In this document: one piece after another, positions 24,153 through 33,011 of the stretch
How positions within the stretch are numbered: position 1 is the first letter of the stretch
Layout: every line of letters starts with the position of its first letter
Assembly (NCBI RefSeq): GCF_018255755.1
Contig: NZ_CP073766.1
Span: 7,748,501 to 7,812,500, forward strand
Length of the DNA: 64,000 nucleotides
Source: Chitinophaga sp. HK235
GTDB lineage: Bacteria; Bacteroidota; Bacteroidia; Chitinophagales; Chitinophagaceae
Direction: 5' to 3'
Made by a program: the position numbers and the translations under genes
The notes under the pieces: generated by a model
What the model saw: only the letters and a program-made list of their open reading frames with translations
Database searches by the model: none
Told to the model about the DNA's origin: nothing

Positions 24153-26093
24153 ATGACCGGAGTTATCAATCGCCCTTTACAGACAGTACAACCATTTTCC
24201 CTCTTCTCTTCCGGTGATATTGCCTTGTTTCAGGCAGGCTCTCATTACCGGCTATACGAAAAATTCGGCGCACATACCCTTGAATACGAAGGAGTGCCTG
24301 GTACCTATTTTGCGGTATGGGCACCCGATGCAGCATTTGTTGCAGTTATGGGTGATTTTAATCAATGGGACCATTACACCCATACCCTGTTGCCCCGTTG
24401 GGACAACTCAGGCATATGGGAAGGTTTTGTGCCAGGTGTGGAAGCCGGCTCGCTCTACAAATATTTTATCCGCTCCAATAGCGGAGAAGTGCTGCAGAAA
24501 GGTGATCCCTTCGCCACCCGCTGGGAAGTACGCCCCCAAACAGCTTCCATCGTTCATCCCCTTGATCATACATGGAACGATAAAAAATGGATGCAGGGCC
24601 GTAAGGCAAATAACAGCCTGAACAGCCCTATTGCTGTATATGAAGTACACCTGGGTTCCTGGCGCAGGCCAGACCCAACCAATGAGGAACTTTATTATTC
24701 CTATGGTGAAATAGCAGCCATGCTGGTGCCTTATGTGAAAGAAATGGGCTTTACCCATGTGGAGTTGATGCCTGTCATGGAACATCCGTTTGATGGTTCC
24801 TGGGGCTATCAGCAGACTGGCTATTATGCTGCCACCTCCCGGTATGGCAGCCCTCAGGAATTTATGGACATGATAGAGGCCTTTCATCAGGCAGAAATAG
24901 GGGTGATCCTGGACTGGGTACCTTCCCATTTCCCCCATGACGCCCACGGTCTGTACCGGTTTGATGGCTCGCATGTGTACGAATATGCGGATATGCGTAA
25001 GGGTTATCATCCGGACTGGAACAGCTATATCTTTAACTATGCCCGCAGTGAGGTCCGTTCCTTTTTGTTAAGTAACGCTATCTACTGGCTGGACAAATTT
25101 CATATAGATGGTCTGCGGGTGGATGCGGTAGCTTCTATGATCCATCTGGACTATTCCCGGGAGAGAGGCGGCTGGGTGCCCAATGAGCTGGGGGGTAATG
25201 AAAACCTGGAAGCGATCAGTTTTCTGAAGAAACTGAATGAGACCGTTTATGCGTTGTTTCCCGATGTGCAAACCATCGCGGAAGATTCTACCAATCATTA
25301 TGGTGTGTCCAGACCTACTTTTATGGGAGGACTGGGATTTGGAATGAAGTGGATGATGGGATGGATGAATGACACGCTGGACTATTTTAAGAAAGACCCC
25401 TTACATCGTAAATGGTACCAGAACGATCTCACCTTTAGTCTGGTGTATGCATTCAGCGAGAACTTCATGCTGCCGCTGAGCCATGATGAAGTAGTACACG
25501 GTAAGTCTCCCTTATTATATAAGATGCCTGGTGATGAGTGGCAGAAATGTGCTAATCTGCGATTGTTGTATGGTTATATGTATACGCATCCCGGCACCAA
25601 ATTATTGTTTATGGGCGGTGAGTTTGGGCAGACTTCCGAATGGAATTACAGAAGTGAGCTGGACTGGCATCTGTTGAAATATGCAACGCATAAAGGGATT
25701 CAGGATTTTGTAAAAGACGTCAACCAGGTGTACCGTCAGTCTACCGCTTTATATGAACTGCAGTTTGAAGCAGAAGGATTTGAATGGATGACAGTGAATG
25801 ATTATGATAATTGTGTGCTGGCTTATATTCGTCGTGGTAAGGCTGCCGGGGATTTGTTGCTGATAGTGTTGAACATGACACCGGTGCCCAGGGAACATTA
25901 TCCGGTGGGCATTCCACAGGGAGGAATATGGGAAGAAATATTAAACAGTGATCATCCTAAATATTATGGAAGCGGGGTGATAAATAGTGGTCCGCAGAAA
26001 GCGGCAAAACAATTTTATAACGGACGGGAATACACCCTTACCCTGCGTCTACCGCCATTGGGCATAACCATACTGAAACCTGTTACTGTATAA
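24153..26093 (+). CDS. glgB: 1,4-alpha-glucan branching enzyme
   Basis: GlgB makes alpha-1,6 branches in glycogen. This protein of 646 residues has an N-terminal CBM48-type domain (YFAVWAPDAAFVAVMGDFNQW), the GH13 barrel, and a C-terminal all-beta domain. The catalytic residues are seen in GLRVDAV (nucleophile Asp), AEDST (acid/base Glu) and LSHDEV (third Asp). The frame is open from 24042, but those first codons overlap the preceding terminator, so the ATG at 24153 (MTGVINRPLQTVQ) is chosen. Other glycogen genes are not adjacent. A terminator follows. Confidence 0.95.
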   Translation: MTGVINRPLQTVQPFSLFSSGDIALFQAGSHYRLYEKFGAHTLEYEGVPGTYFAVWAPDAAFVAVMGDFNQWDHYTHTLLPRWDNSGIWEGFVPGVEAGSLYKYFIRSNSGEVLQKGDPFATRWEVRPQTASIVHPLDHTWNDKKWMQGRKANNSLNSPIAVYEVHLGSWRRPDPTNEELYYSYGEIAAMLVPYVKEMGFTHVELMPVMEHPFDGSWGYQQTGYYAATSRYGSPQEFMDMIEAFHQAEIGVILDWVPSHFPHDAHGLYRFDGSHVYEYADMRKGYHPDWNSYIFNYARSEVRSFLLSNAIYWLDKFHIDGLRVDAVASMIHLDYSRERGGWVPNELGGNENLEAISFLKKLNETVYALFPDVQTIAEDSTNHYGVSRPTFMGGLGFGMKWMMGWMNDTLDYFKKDPLHRKWYQNDLTFSLVYAFSENFMLPLSHDEVVHGKSPLLYKMPGDEWQKCANLRLLYGYMYTHPGTKLLFMGGEFGQTSEWNYRSELDWHLLKYATHKGIQDFVKDVNQVYRQSTALYELQFEAEGFEWMTVNDYDNCVLAYIRRGKAAGDLLLIVLNMTPVPREHYPVGIPQGGIWEEILNSDHPKYYGSGVINSGPQKAAKQFYNGREYTLTLRLPPLGITILKPVTV

Positions 26094-26116
26094 TTGTTTG
26101 ACATACACTCATTTTA

Positions 26117-26152
26117 AATCCTGTGACGGTTACTGCCGTCGCAGGATTTTTA
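26117..26152 (+). terminator. Terminator after glgB
   Basis: Arms AATCCTGTGACGG and CCGTCGCAGGATT pair with one G-U type mismatch around a 5-nt loop, followed by a T-rich run. The rest of the roughly 300-bp gap to the next gene shows only AT-rich sequence. Confidence 0.8.
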
Positions 26153-26395
26153 TTTTAACATTGTTTAAACCTTTATCTGTTTACTCTATCTATTACATGA
26201 ACGTTTAGTGCAACAGCAATAAGAGGAGAGATGCTGACGTTTCTTTATAGCATTTAGCATTAGTCATTAGCTTCAATATAGGAGTACCGATGAACCTGAA
26301 CCTACAGCTAAACACACATCAACAGACAGGTATACATGCTGCTACTTGCTATTTGCATCAGCCATATATTTTTTATTTGATAAAACCATCTATTT

Positions 26396-27301
26396 ATGAA
26401 AAATGCTCTCCTGAAGCGAGGTTTGCTGGTAGTTTCTATTCCGCTATTGGCAGCCGTACTCTTGTACTCCTGTAAGAAAGACCAGTCTTCATCCAATGAG
26501 CCGATTCCCCAAAATCAGCAAAAGGTAAGCTTGTTTCTCTCTGATGATCCTGGTTTGTTTGACAAAGTATTATTGGATATCCGTAAGGTGGAAGTGTTGG
26601 TAGACACTTGCAACAACAAGGATGATGAAGGCTGGAACGACCGCGATCGTTGCTGGTGGGATGAAGACCACGATCATGATCGTCAGGGCCGGGACAGTTG
26701 CCTGGTATGGGATTCGCTGAACATTCATCCTGGTGTGTATGACCTGCTCACACTCAGAAATGGTGCCGATACCTTACTGGCCGGTGGTTTGGTCAAAAAA
26801 GGTGTGATGAAACAAATCCGCATCACTATTGGCAACAACAATTCTCTGGTGAAAAACAGTGTAACCTATCCGGTTGCTTCTGTTGCCGGACAATCCAAAA
26901 TTATTGTAAGGATCAGACATGACGAATGGGACGAAGTATCTTCCAGCAATCTGCAGCTGTGGCTGGACTTCGACATTCAACGTTCCATTATTAAAACATG
27001 GAATGGCAAGTTCATCCTGCGTCCGTACATCAACGTATTCACTATCCTGAAAATGGGCAGTCTTTCTGGTCGCGTTACACCATGGAATGCCTACCCTGTG
27101 ATATCTGTTTACAACAATAATAACGACACACTGTACGCTTTGCCCTGGAGAAGTGGCGAGTTTAAAGTGCGCGGTTTGAAAACAGGTACCTGGAACGTAT
27201 ATGTAAATACTTCCAACGGGTACAAAGACACGACTATCACGAATGTGAAAATTGAAAGGGGTAAGGATACCAAGCTGGGAGATATCAAGCTACATCAATA
27301 G
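26396..27301 (+). CDS. DUF4382 lipoprotein with an acidic His/Trp-rich insert
   Basis: This 301-residue protein has a lipoprotein signal peptide with lipobox LLYSC (Cys26), so it is lipid-anchored in the envelope. The body matches DUF4382: KVSLFLSDDPGLFDKVLLDIRKVEV, then NIHPGVYDLLTLRNGADTLLA, GVMKQIRITIGNNN and a strand-rich end. Between residues 71 and 102 lies an insert with many Asp and His (for example DEDHDHDRQGRD), two adjacent Trp, and Cys at 72, 86 and 102. A carboxypeptidase-like beta domain may form the last 70 residues (SGRVTPWNAYPVISVYN). Function unknown. Confidence 0.8.
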   Translation: MKNALLKRGLLVVSIPLLAAVLLYSCKKDQSSSNEPIPQNQQKVSLFLSDDPGLFDKVLLDIRKVEVLVDTCNNKDDEGWNDRDRCWWDEDHDHDRQGRDSCLVWDSLNIHPGVYDLLTLRNGADTLLAGGLVKKGVMKQIRITIGNNNSLVKNSVTYPVASVAGQSKIIVRIRHDEWDEVSSSNLQLWLDFDIQRSIIKTWNGKFILRPYINVFTILKMGSLSGRVTPWNAYPVISVYNNNNDTLYALPWRSGEFKVRGLKTGTWNVYVNTSNGYKDTTITNVKIERGKDTKLGDIKLHQ

Positions 27302-27318
27302 TAACGCAACTAAAAATA

Positions 27319-27356
27319 AAAAGCCGGTGTTCTGGAGAAGGAACACCGGCTTTTTT
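27319..27356 (+). terminator. Terminator after the DUF4382 lipoprotein gene
   Basis: Perfect arms AAAAGCCGGTGTTC and GAACACCGGCTTTT enclose an 8-nt loop and end in TTTTTT. Confidence 0.92.
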
Positions 27357-27414
27357 ATGTCATTATTTTAAATATATGGTTAAAATATTTAACTTGTGAT
27401 AAAACAACGGTATT

Positions 27415-28014
27415 ATGAAGCAACTGTTTATCGTGGTATTATTACAGATGTTGATCGTGACAGCCGGCCTGGGCCAGGCGCGGAATCAGAAGGATGCACA
27501 GCAGCGCAGGCAGGGGTATTGGGTGGAAGAGGTACCGGAGCTGAGAGGGGAGCCAGGGTATATCTGGGAAGGGAATTATAAGAACAGTCGTAAGGAAGGT
27601 GTCTGGAAAAAGACTTCGCTGGGAGGCAATATTATGGCTGAAGAAACCTATAAGAACAATGTACTGGATGGTTATTGCAAATACTTTTATCCCAATGGCA
27701 AACGAAGTGAAGAAGGGGCATATCTGGCTACAGAAATAGAAGGGCAGCGGGATACTGTGATGGTAGTAGATCCGGTGACGCAGCAGGAGAAACCGGTAGA
27801 GATAGTGCGGCAGGGCAATTCAGTACGGAATGGGGTGTGGAAGCTGTATGATGAAGAAACAGGAAAAATGGTAAAGGAATACTATAAAAGAGGAGAGCTG
27901 GTAACACCGGAGGATATAGGGGAAGACAGCACAAATGTCGCAACACCCCCCAAGGCTCCTGCTCCTGCGCACTTGCCTCATGAAGATGCCAACAAGCGGA
28001 AAAAGCGGGGCTAA
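27415..28014 (+). CDS. Secreted MORN-repeat-variant protein
   Basis: This 199-residue protein has a signal peptide (MKQLFIVVLLQMLIVTAGLGQ) and several copies of the MORN-like pattern, for example WEGNYKNSRKEGVWKKT, EETYKNNVLDGYCKYFYPNGKRSEEGAY and RNGVWKLYDEETGKMVKEYY. Such repeats occur in Bacteroidota envelope proteins and in the YwqK group, with no general biochemical role. The C-terminus is Pro/Lys rich (TPPKAPAPAHLPHED). It lies alone, 59 bp after a terminator. No partner is suggested by context. Confidence 0.75.
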   Translation: MKQLFIVVLLQMLIVTAGLGQARNQKDAQQRRQGYWVEEVPELRGEPGYIWEGNYKNSRKEGVWKKTSLGGNIMAEETYKNNVLDGYCKYFYPNGKRSEEGAYLATEIEGQRDTVMVVDPVTQQEKPVEIVRQGNSVRNGVWKLYDEETGKMVKEYYKRGELVTPEDIGEDSTNVATPPKAPAPAHLPHEDANKRKKRG

Positions 28015-28175
28015 GCGGATTGAACAAAATGAACGGGTTGCTGCCCTAAAATGACTGGCAAAAATTGTCCATTTTAGCTTTTTATTTTGTACTTTCATGA
28101 AAGAGGATGTGAGGAATAAGGCTTTGGTGGCAGAATGTGACCTATTTATTGTGAATCCTTTTTTAATTTGTTTGT

Positions 28176-28331
28176 ATGAAAAACCTGATAATCAACCACG
28201 GAGATGGACATCATGAGTTGAATGGCCTCGAATCCACTCCAGACAGAACAGAGATTTTGTTTCGCGCAATTTTTATTTTACTTGTTTTTTGCGCACTGAT
28301 ATCTATTTTCTTTTTGTCGATCTTTTACTAA
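28176..28331 (+). CDS. 51-residue tail-anchored microprotein candidate
   Basis: A complete ATG-TAA frame encodes a polar N-terminal half (MKNLIINHGDGHHELNGLES) and a C-terminal hydrophobic helix of about 20 residues ending in LSIFFLSIFY-like sequence. This is the layout of a tail-anchored small membrane protein. It is followed 17 nt later by a branched T-tailed RNA structure that would serve as its terminator. No family is recognised. The combination of composition and downstream structure makes it more credible than a chance frame. Confidence 0.45.
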   Translation: MKNLIINHGDGHHELNGLESTPDRTEILFRAIFILLVFCALISIFFLSIFY

Positions 28332-28348
28332 GATGTAGTATACAACTG

Positions 28349-28429
28349 CCGGATATTTTATTACGCAGTTATCACCTGATAACAATCCTTGTACAGGTAT
28401 AACAGCGTTATAGAGTATCCGGTTTTTTT
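28349..28429 (+). terminator. Branched hairpin element ending in a T-run
   Basis: An outer 7-bp stem, CCGGATA (28349-28355) with TATCCGG (28416-28422), is followed at once by seven T. Inside it lie two further perfect hairpins, GTTATCA-CC-TGATAAC (28368-28383) and TATAAC-AGC-GTTATA (28398-28412), and a weak CCT/AGG pair between them. It can be a multi-branched terminator or a small structured RNA. It lacks the tRNA T-loop consensus. Confidence 0.5.
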
Positions 28430-29080
28430 GTGTTTTGCTAAATTGATTTTGCCTATTGAAATACTTTATAGTAGCATATTTGGTGGGATTACTTTAGAGG
28501 GATGTTTCTTGGATTTCTTAATTCAATGTAAACGTTATTGTTCATTTTGTTCATTCTCGATGTTACTGCTCCCAGGATTTTGTACTAAGCAATGAAGCTT
28601 TTAATTTTACAATCTCTAAAGTTGGCATAGGTTAGGAACCCGGCGGCAGATCTCTATCTGAGAGCCTTTTTCTTTTAAAACCTGCTTCACTGAATATTAT
28701 ATCTCCTACTTCATTTTACGTTTCTCTTTTTAAAATAACAACCTGGAAATGATAAGCATTATTCATGTGCCTGTCATGCTGCTAAATCTTGTCCTGACTG
28801 GGTTACAGTTCTCTGCTGCTTTTTTGCAAAGCCGGTTATCAGCTTGTAATTGAGCACGGGTAGAATAGTGATGTTATCTCAAAGCCTTGTAAGTGTTACC
28901 TATTCCAGTATCTCATGCTGTGATTGTTTCGGTAGGAATCCAACTAAATGAAAGAGATATGCCTGGCGTTTTTGTGGCGTGAACAATGTGTGTGCCGTGC
29001 AGAAGCTGCTGGAGGGTAATCTCCGGTGGTGGCCGTTTCAGGATGTTGTTCATGATGTGAAATGTCTTCCTGAAAATAAA
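28430..29080. other. Gene-poor AT-rich stretch
   Basis: About 650 bp hold no supported gene, RNA or mobile element. A 68-codon frame beginning with TTG runs through the start of this stretch, but it overlaps the branched terminator and has unconvincing composition. A weak hairpin with a T-rich tail near 28650-28680 is the only other structure I see. Confidence 0.4.
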
Positions 29081-29121
29081 AACCGGTCATGTCAATCCAC
29101 TAACAGATTTACATGACCGGT
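29081..29121 (-). terminator. Terminator of the GH31 gene
   Basis: Arms 29081-29092 and 29111-29121 (ACATGACCGGT type) are perfect complements. Read on the minus strand they are followed by TTTTATTTTC. The hairpin lies 16 nt past the GH31 stop. Confidence 0.8.
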
Positions 29122-29136
29122 GTAATAAAATCAGAA

Positions 29137-31539
29137 TCAACCTCTGTTGATCACAATTTGTTCAAACCCACGGTCTGCTATAAACGAAATAGTACCATCG
29201 GGCAGATAGTTATCATTGTTTAAAGTGATGACAGTACCGTCCACCGTTACAGTAGTTGCCTGGAACGGAAGCCCGTGCAGGAAAATACGGTGATGGGTAT
29301 ACGATACTTCATAGTTAACGTAATATTTCTTTTTCAGTACAAACTGATCGGCAGTGGAAACTTGTTTAAAGTTGATAACATTGTATTGCCCGTTTTTATA
29401 ACCATAATGATCACCGGCGTCTTCATAGAGTGTGCTCTTCACTACTCCTTCGCCATAGTAGACATGCAGCAGCATTTCGGTGACAGGTGTTTCGTGGGTA
29501 TATTGCATTTCCGGATAACGGGGCACCACTGTACCTGCTTTTACAAACAGTGGCATCTCTTCCAGTGGTGTGGGTATGGTAACATTTTGCCGACCGGTGT
29601 ATACTTTATCATTCCAGAAGTAATACCATTTTCCTTCAGGCAGGTAAACGTTTTTTTCCTTCATACCTTCTTCGCTGACATGGCTGATCAGCAATGCATC
29701 GCCCAGCATAAATTCGTGGCTGCAGTTATGCGTGGCAGGATCGTGCTGGGCAACAAATGCCAGCGGGCGCAGCATGGGCGTACCGTTGGCCGAATATTGC
29801 CAGAAGGTGGTATACATATAGGGGAGCAGCTGGTAGCGTAAGGAAATGAATTTGGTGACAATTTTTTCATATTCCGGTCCAAAGCTCCAGGGCTCCTGAT
29901 TAAAGCCTGTTTCGTTGCTGGCGGAGTGGGTACGCATCAGCGGGTGGAAGGCGGCCAGTTGTATCCAGCGGGTGTACAGCTCTCCGTCCGGCTCGCCAAT
30001 GAATCCGCCGATGTCGCTGCCGGCGAAAGAGATACCGGACACGGAGAGACGCTGACATTGGATAGTGGCCAGCCAGAGATGTTCCCAGCTGGAAACGTTG
30101 TCACCGGTCCATACCGAAGACCAGCGCTGGGCGCCGGCGTAGCAGGAGCGGGTGATGAGGAAAGGACGGTTGGGCAGCAGGTATTTTTTCATACCGGCGG
30201 CGGTGGCTTTACTCATCAGATGGCCATAAATGTTATGTGCCTTACGGTGACTTACTTCTTCGCCGTCGTAGTCGTGGCGCACATCTTCGGGGAAGGTACC
30301 CATTTCAAAAACGGCTGGTTCGTTCATATCGTTCCATACGCCACGCACGCCTGTTTCGGCGAGGCCTTTAAACAGGCTGCTCCACCATTCCCGTACTTCG
30401 GGGTTGGTGAAATCGGGAAATACACATTTGCCTGGCCATACATCTCCTTCCATCAGCGCACCATCGGCGCGTTTGCAGAAATAGTTGTTTTTGATGCCTT
30501 CCTGATAGATCGTATAGTCCGGGTCTACCTTGATACCCGGGTCGATGATGACTACTATTTTGAAACCCTGTGCGGCGAGATCTCTGATCAGGCCGGCAGG
30601 GTCAGGGAAATATTCCTTGCTCCAGGTAAAGCAGCGAAAGCCCTCCATATAGTCGATGTCGAGATAGATGACATCACATGGGATGCGGCGGTTCCTGAAT
30701 TCGGCAGCGATCTCACGGACTCTTTTGTCGGGATAGTAGCTCCAGCGACACTGGTGATATCCGAGGGTCCAGATGGGTGGAAGCTCAGGGGTACCGGTGA
30801 TGCGGGTGTAGGCGGAGGCTACATCCAGCAGTTCGGGACCGTAGATGAAATAATAGTTCATTTCACCGCCCCGGGCCCAGAAGCTGCAGGCATCTTCCCT
30901 TTCTTTCCCGAAGTCGAAGATGGTACGAAAAGTATTGTCGAAGAAGATGCCGTAACCGATACCGTTGTGTAGCCCGTAATAGAACGGGATATTACGGTAC
31001 AGCGGGTCGGTATCTTTCTGATAACCGTAGGCGTCGGTGCCGTAGTTTTCGAGGCGTTTACCGCGGAGATTCAGCTCGGTGGGTTTGTCGCCCAGTCCGT
31101 AAAAGCATTCATCTTCCTGTACCAGTTTACTGCAATAAACGATTTTACCGCCTTTCTGCAGGTAGTGCTGCCAGTGGAAGCCCATTTCATCCTGGTTGAT
31201 TACCTTGCCGTCCTTGTCGGTGATGGTGATACGCAGGTTGTCTCTGGCAATGAATACTTTCAGTACATCAGTATATATTTCAAAAGTTTCTTCCCATTCC
31301 TTGATGCCGAAAGTGATAGGAGATTCTTCGAGTGTGTCGCTGGTGGCGTAGGAAAAGTCACGTTGAAAGGTACCATCGGCAGCATATCGGAAACGGATGA
31401 TCTTGTCGGCGATCACCCTTACTTCCAGGATGGTTTCACTTGTGTAAAAGCAAAAATAGTTTCCTTCTTTTTTCCATTCCCTGATTGTGTCGGGATAGTG
31501 TTTGATACCGTATTTACTGGACGAGGTTTCAACTTGCAT
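29137..31539 (-). CDS. Glycoside hydrolase family 31 alpha-glucosidase
   Basis: This protein of about 800 residues would release glucose or xylose from alpha-linked oligosaccharides. GH31 marks are clear: the N-terminal beta-sandwich with FYGLGDKPTELNLRGKR, the barrel with IWTLGYHQCRWSYY, the catalytic nucleophile in GVWNDMNEPAVF, and the acid/base in SFAGSDIGGF. The frame extends to a TTG at 31584, but the ATG at 31539 (MQVETSSSKYG) is preferred. No signal peptide is seen, so a cytoplasmic site is likely. It is not in a SusC/SusD locus. Alpha-xylosidase activity is an alternative. Confidence 0.92.
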   Translation of the reverse strand: MQVETSSSKYGIKHYPDTIREWKKEGNYFCFYTSETILEVRVIADKIIRFRYAADGTFQRDFSYATSDTLEESPITFGIKEWEETFEIYTDVLKVFIARDNLRITITDKDGKVINQDEMGFHWQHYLQKGGKIVYCSKLVQEDECFYGLGDKPTELNLRGKRLENYGTDAYGYQKDTDPLYRNIPFYYGLHNGIGYGIFFDNTFRTIFDFGKEREDACSFWARGGEMNYYFIYGPELLDVASAYTRITGTPELPPIWTLGYHQCRWSYYPDKRVREIAAEFRNRRIPCDVIYLDIDYMEGFRCFTWSKEYFPDPAGLIRDLAAQGFKIVVIIDPGIKVDPDYTIYQEGIKNNYFCKRADGALMEGDVWPGKCVFPDFTNPEVREWWSSLFKGLAETGVRGVWNDMNEPAVFEMGTFPEDVRHDYDGEEVSHRKAHNIYGHLMSKATAAGMKKYLLPNRPFLITRSCYAGAQRWSSVWTGDNVSSWEHLWLATIQCQRLSVSGISFAGSDIGGFIGEPDGELYTRWIQLAAFHPLMRTHSASNETGFNQEPWSFGPEYEKIVTKFISLRYQLLPYMYTTFWQYSANGTPMLRPLAFVAQHDPATHNCSHEFMLGDALLISHVSEEGMKEKNVYLPEGKWYYFWNDKVYTGRQNVTIPTPLEEMPLFVKAGTVVPRYPEMQYTHETPVTEMLLHVYYGEGVVKSTLYEDAGDHYGYKNGQYNVINFKQVSTADQFVLKKKYYVNYEVSYTHHRIFLHGLPFQATTVTVDGTVITLNNDNYLPDGTISFIADRGFEQIVINRG

Positions 31540-31781
31540 AATCTCTTTTTGTGAATCACGGGCAACAGATCCTTCTGTTGTCAACGGGCTTAAATTACAT
31601 AAAAAATTGGGTAGTAATAGCAGTGTATCGCGTTAGAGGCTGATAATCCTGCGTTTACTGTTTAATTCTCTCGTTTGGCAAAAAAGACTGAAAATTGAGC
31701 ATATTAGTTACTAACTTCATACTACTAAATGTACTTTTTGCTTTAACCTATTTTTCGGTGCGCCTTTCCAGGAGCACCTTT

Positions 31782-32885
31782 TTATTTTTGCCGGGATGGT
31801 GTGTTTTCAAGCCGGCCAATAGTTTTTCCTGTCAAAAATACACGCTTTCCGTTTCGGGCTTTAGCGGCGCAATTAAACCCTTCTCCAATTTTTTTCCAGT
31901 CGATTCCGCCGTTAACGGAAATATCGGTGCCGGAAGTGCCGGTGGTAATCAGTAGTTGAGGTGTAATATAAGCTACGCAGGATTTGTACCCGCCGGGCGC
32001 TGTGCGTGGGGCGGTCCAGGTACGGCCGCCATCGCTGGTAAGCAGGCAGTTGTTGGCACGAAGCGTATCGTTTTTATAATCACCTCCTACCGCGATGCCT
32101 TTGCGGGCGCTGAGAAAGGCGATAGAAAAGACGCCGGTACTGGCCTGTCCCTGGATAATGGGAATCGGGAGGCTTTCCCATTTTTTGCCGGCTTTATGAA
32201 GACGGGCCACTGTACCACCGGTAGCAAAGCAGAGGTTGTTTCCGGTGGCTATCAGGCTGGTGCCGCTGGCGGCGAAGATGGCTTCTCCGGTGATTGCCCC
32301 GGGGGATATGGAAGGGGCATCCAGCTGCCAGGTTTTGCCGCCGTCATGTGTGCGAAGCAAAGTAAAATGTTGTTGCAGCGGATCGCCGATGGCTATTCCT
32401 TCCTTTTCATTATAAAAAGTCATGGCGTCGAAGAAGATGCCGGGTGTGGCATTGAAGTATACCTGTTGCCATGACTGTCCGCCGTCTTCGGTGAGAAAAA
32501 GATGGGCGGGTTCTCCGGCGTTGAGCACCAGTGCCTTCCGGTCGTTGAATGCATACAGTGAGCGCCAGTCACAGCTATCACAGCCTTTCACCTGATGCCA
32601 TTCCCAGCTGTCGCCACCGTTGATACTACGGCCTACCATGCCGCCGGTACCAGACACCCATACCACATTGTCATCAACAACACTCAGGCCGCGCATGCTT
32701 TTAATGGGAGGATTAGTAGTGATGATTTGGATATGATACCCTCCGGCAGTTTGTTGGGCTTGTAAAAGTTGAAGGCTTCCCACACACAGGAACAAGATCA
32801 GTGTAAGGCAAGTGCATTTCGCTGTAAGTATCCACAGTAAAGCTTTTGAAGCAAATGAGCGAGGTCTTTGGATAAGTATGTTCAT
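31782..32885 (-). CDS. Secreted BNR-repeat (YCF48/sialidase-like propeller) protein
   Basis: This 367-residue protein has an N-terminal hydrophobic export segment ending near LLQAQQ and a beta-propeller body with repeated Asp-box type motifs: SINGGDSWEW, TEDGGQSWQQ, THDGGKTWQL, TSDGGRTWTA and SVNGGIDWKK. Such propellers occur in the YCF48/HCF136 group and in many Bacteroidota secreted proteins. No sialidase catalytic Arg triad or Tyr/Glu pair is evident, so enzymatic sialidase activity is not claimed. It is divergent from the sensor kinase gene, with 126 bp between starts. Confidence 0.82.
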   Translation of the reverse strand: MNILIQRPRSFASKALLWILTAKCTCLTLILFLCVGSLQLLQAQQTAGGYHIQIITTNPPIKSMRGLSVVDDNVVWVSGTGGMVGRSINGGDSWEWHQVKGCDSCDWRSLYAFNDRKALVLNAGEPAHLFLTEDGGQSWQQVYFNATPGIFFDAMTFYNEKEGIAIGDPLQQHFTLLRTHDGGKTWQLDAPSISPGAITGEAIFAASGTSLIATGNNLCFATGGTVARLHKAGKKWESLPIPIIQGQASTGVFSIAFLSARKGIAVGGDYKNDTLRANNCLLTSDGGRTWTAPRTAPGGYKSCVAYITPQLLITTGTSGTDISVNGGIDWKKIGEGFNCAAKARNGKRVFLTGKTIGRLENTPSRQK

Positions 32886-33011
32886 TAATTATAATGTTTA
32901 TTTCCAATCTGTTAAACGGAAGAAAATTACAAAATAGCTACAAAGTGTGGAGCAGAATTATATATTTGCAAAAACAGCCTAAACCAGCTTACTGTCAATA
33001 ACATAATCAGC

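Noticed and set aside
28097..28216. Short frame upstream of the 51-residue microprotein
   Set aside because: It has no membrane segment or motif, overlaps the better-supported frame at 28176-28331 in another phase, and is too short to trust.
28349..28422. tRNA reading of the 74-nt branched element
   Set aside because: The outer stem is 7 bp and the length is right, but there is no GGTTCRANYCC T-loop, no matching D-arm and no anticodon arm at the expected place. A T-run follows directly, as in a terminator.
28389..28595. Frame of 68 codons in the gene-poor stretch after 28.3 kb
   Set aside because: It starts with TTG, overlaps the branched T-tailed structure and has a composition of scattered Cys and Phe with no clear domain, so chance is more likely.
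28640..28680. Hairpin with T-rich tail as a terminator
   Set aside because: The stem is only about five pairs (CAGAT with ATCTG), and there is no supported gene just upstream.
29926..30972. Open frame of 348 codons antisense to the GH31 glucosidase
   Set aside because: The other strand holds the GH31 catalytic motifs in order, and the antisense protein has no recognisable domain.
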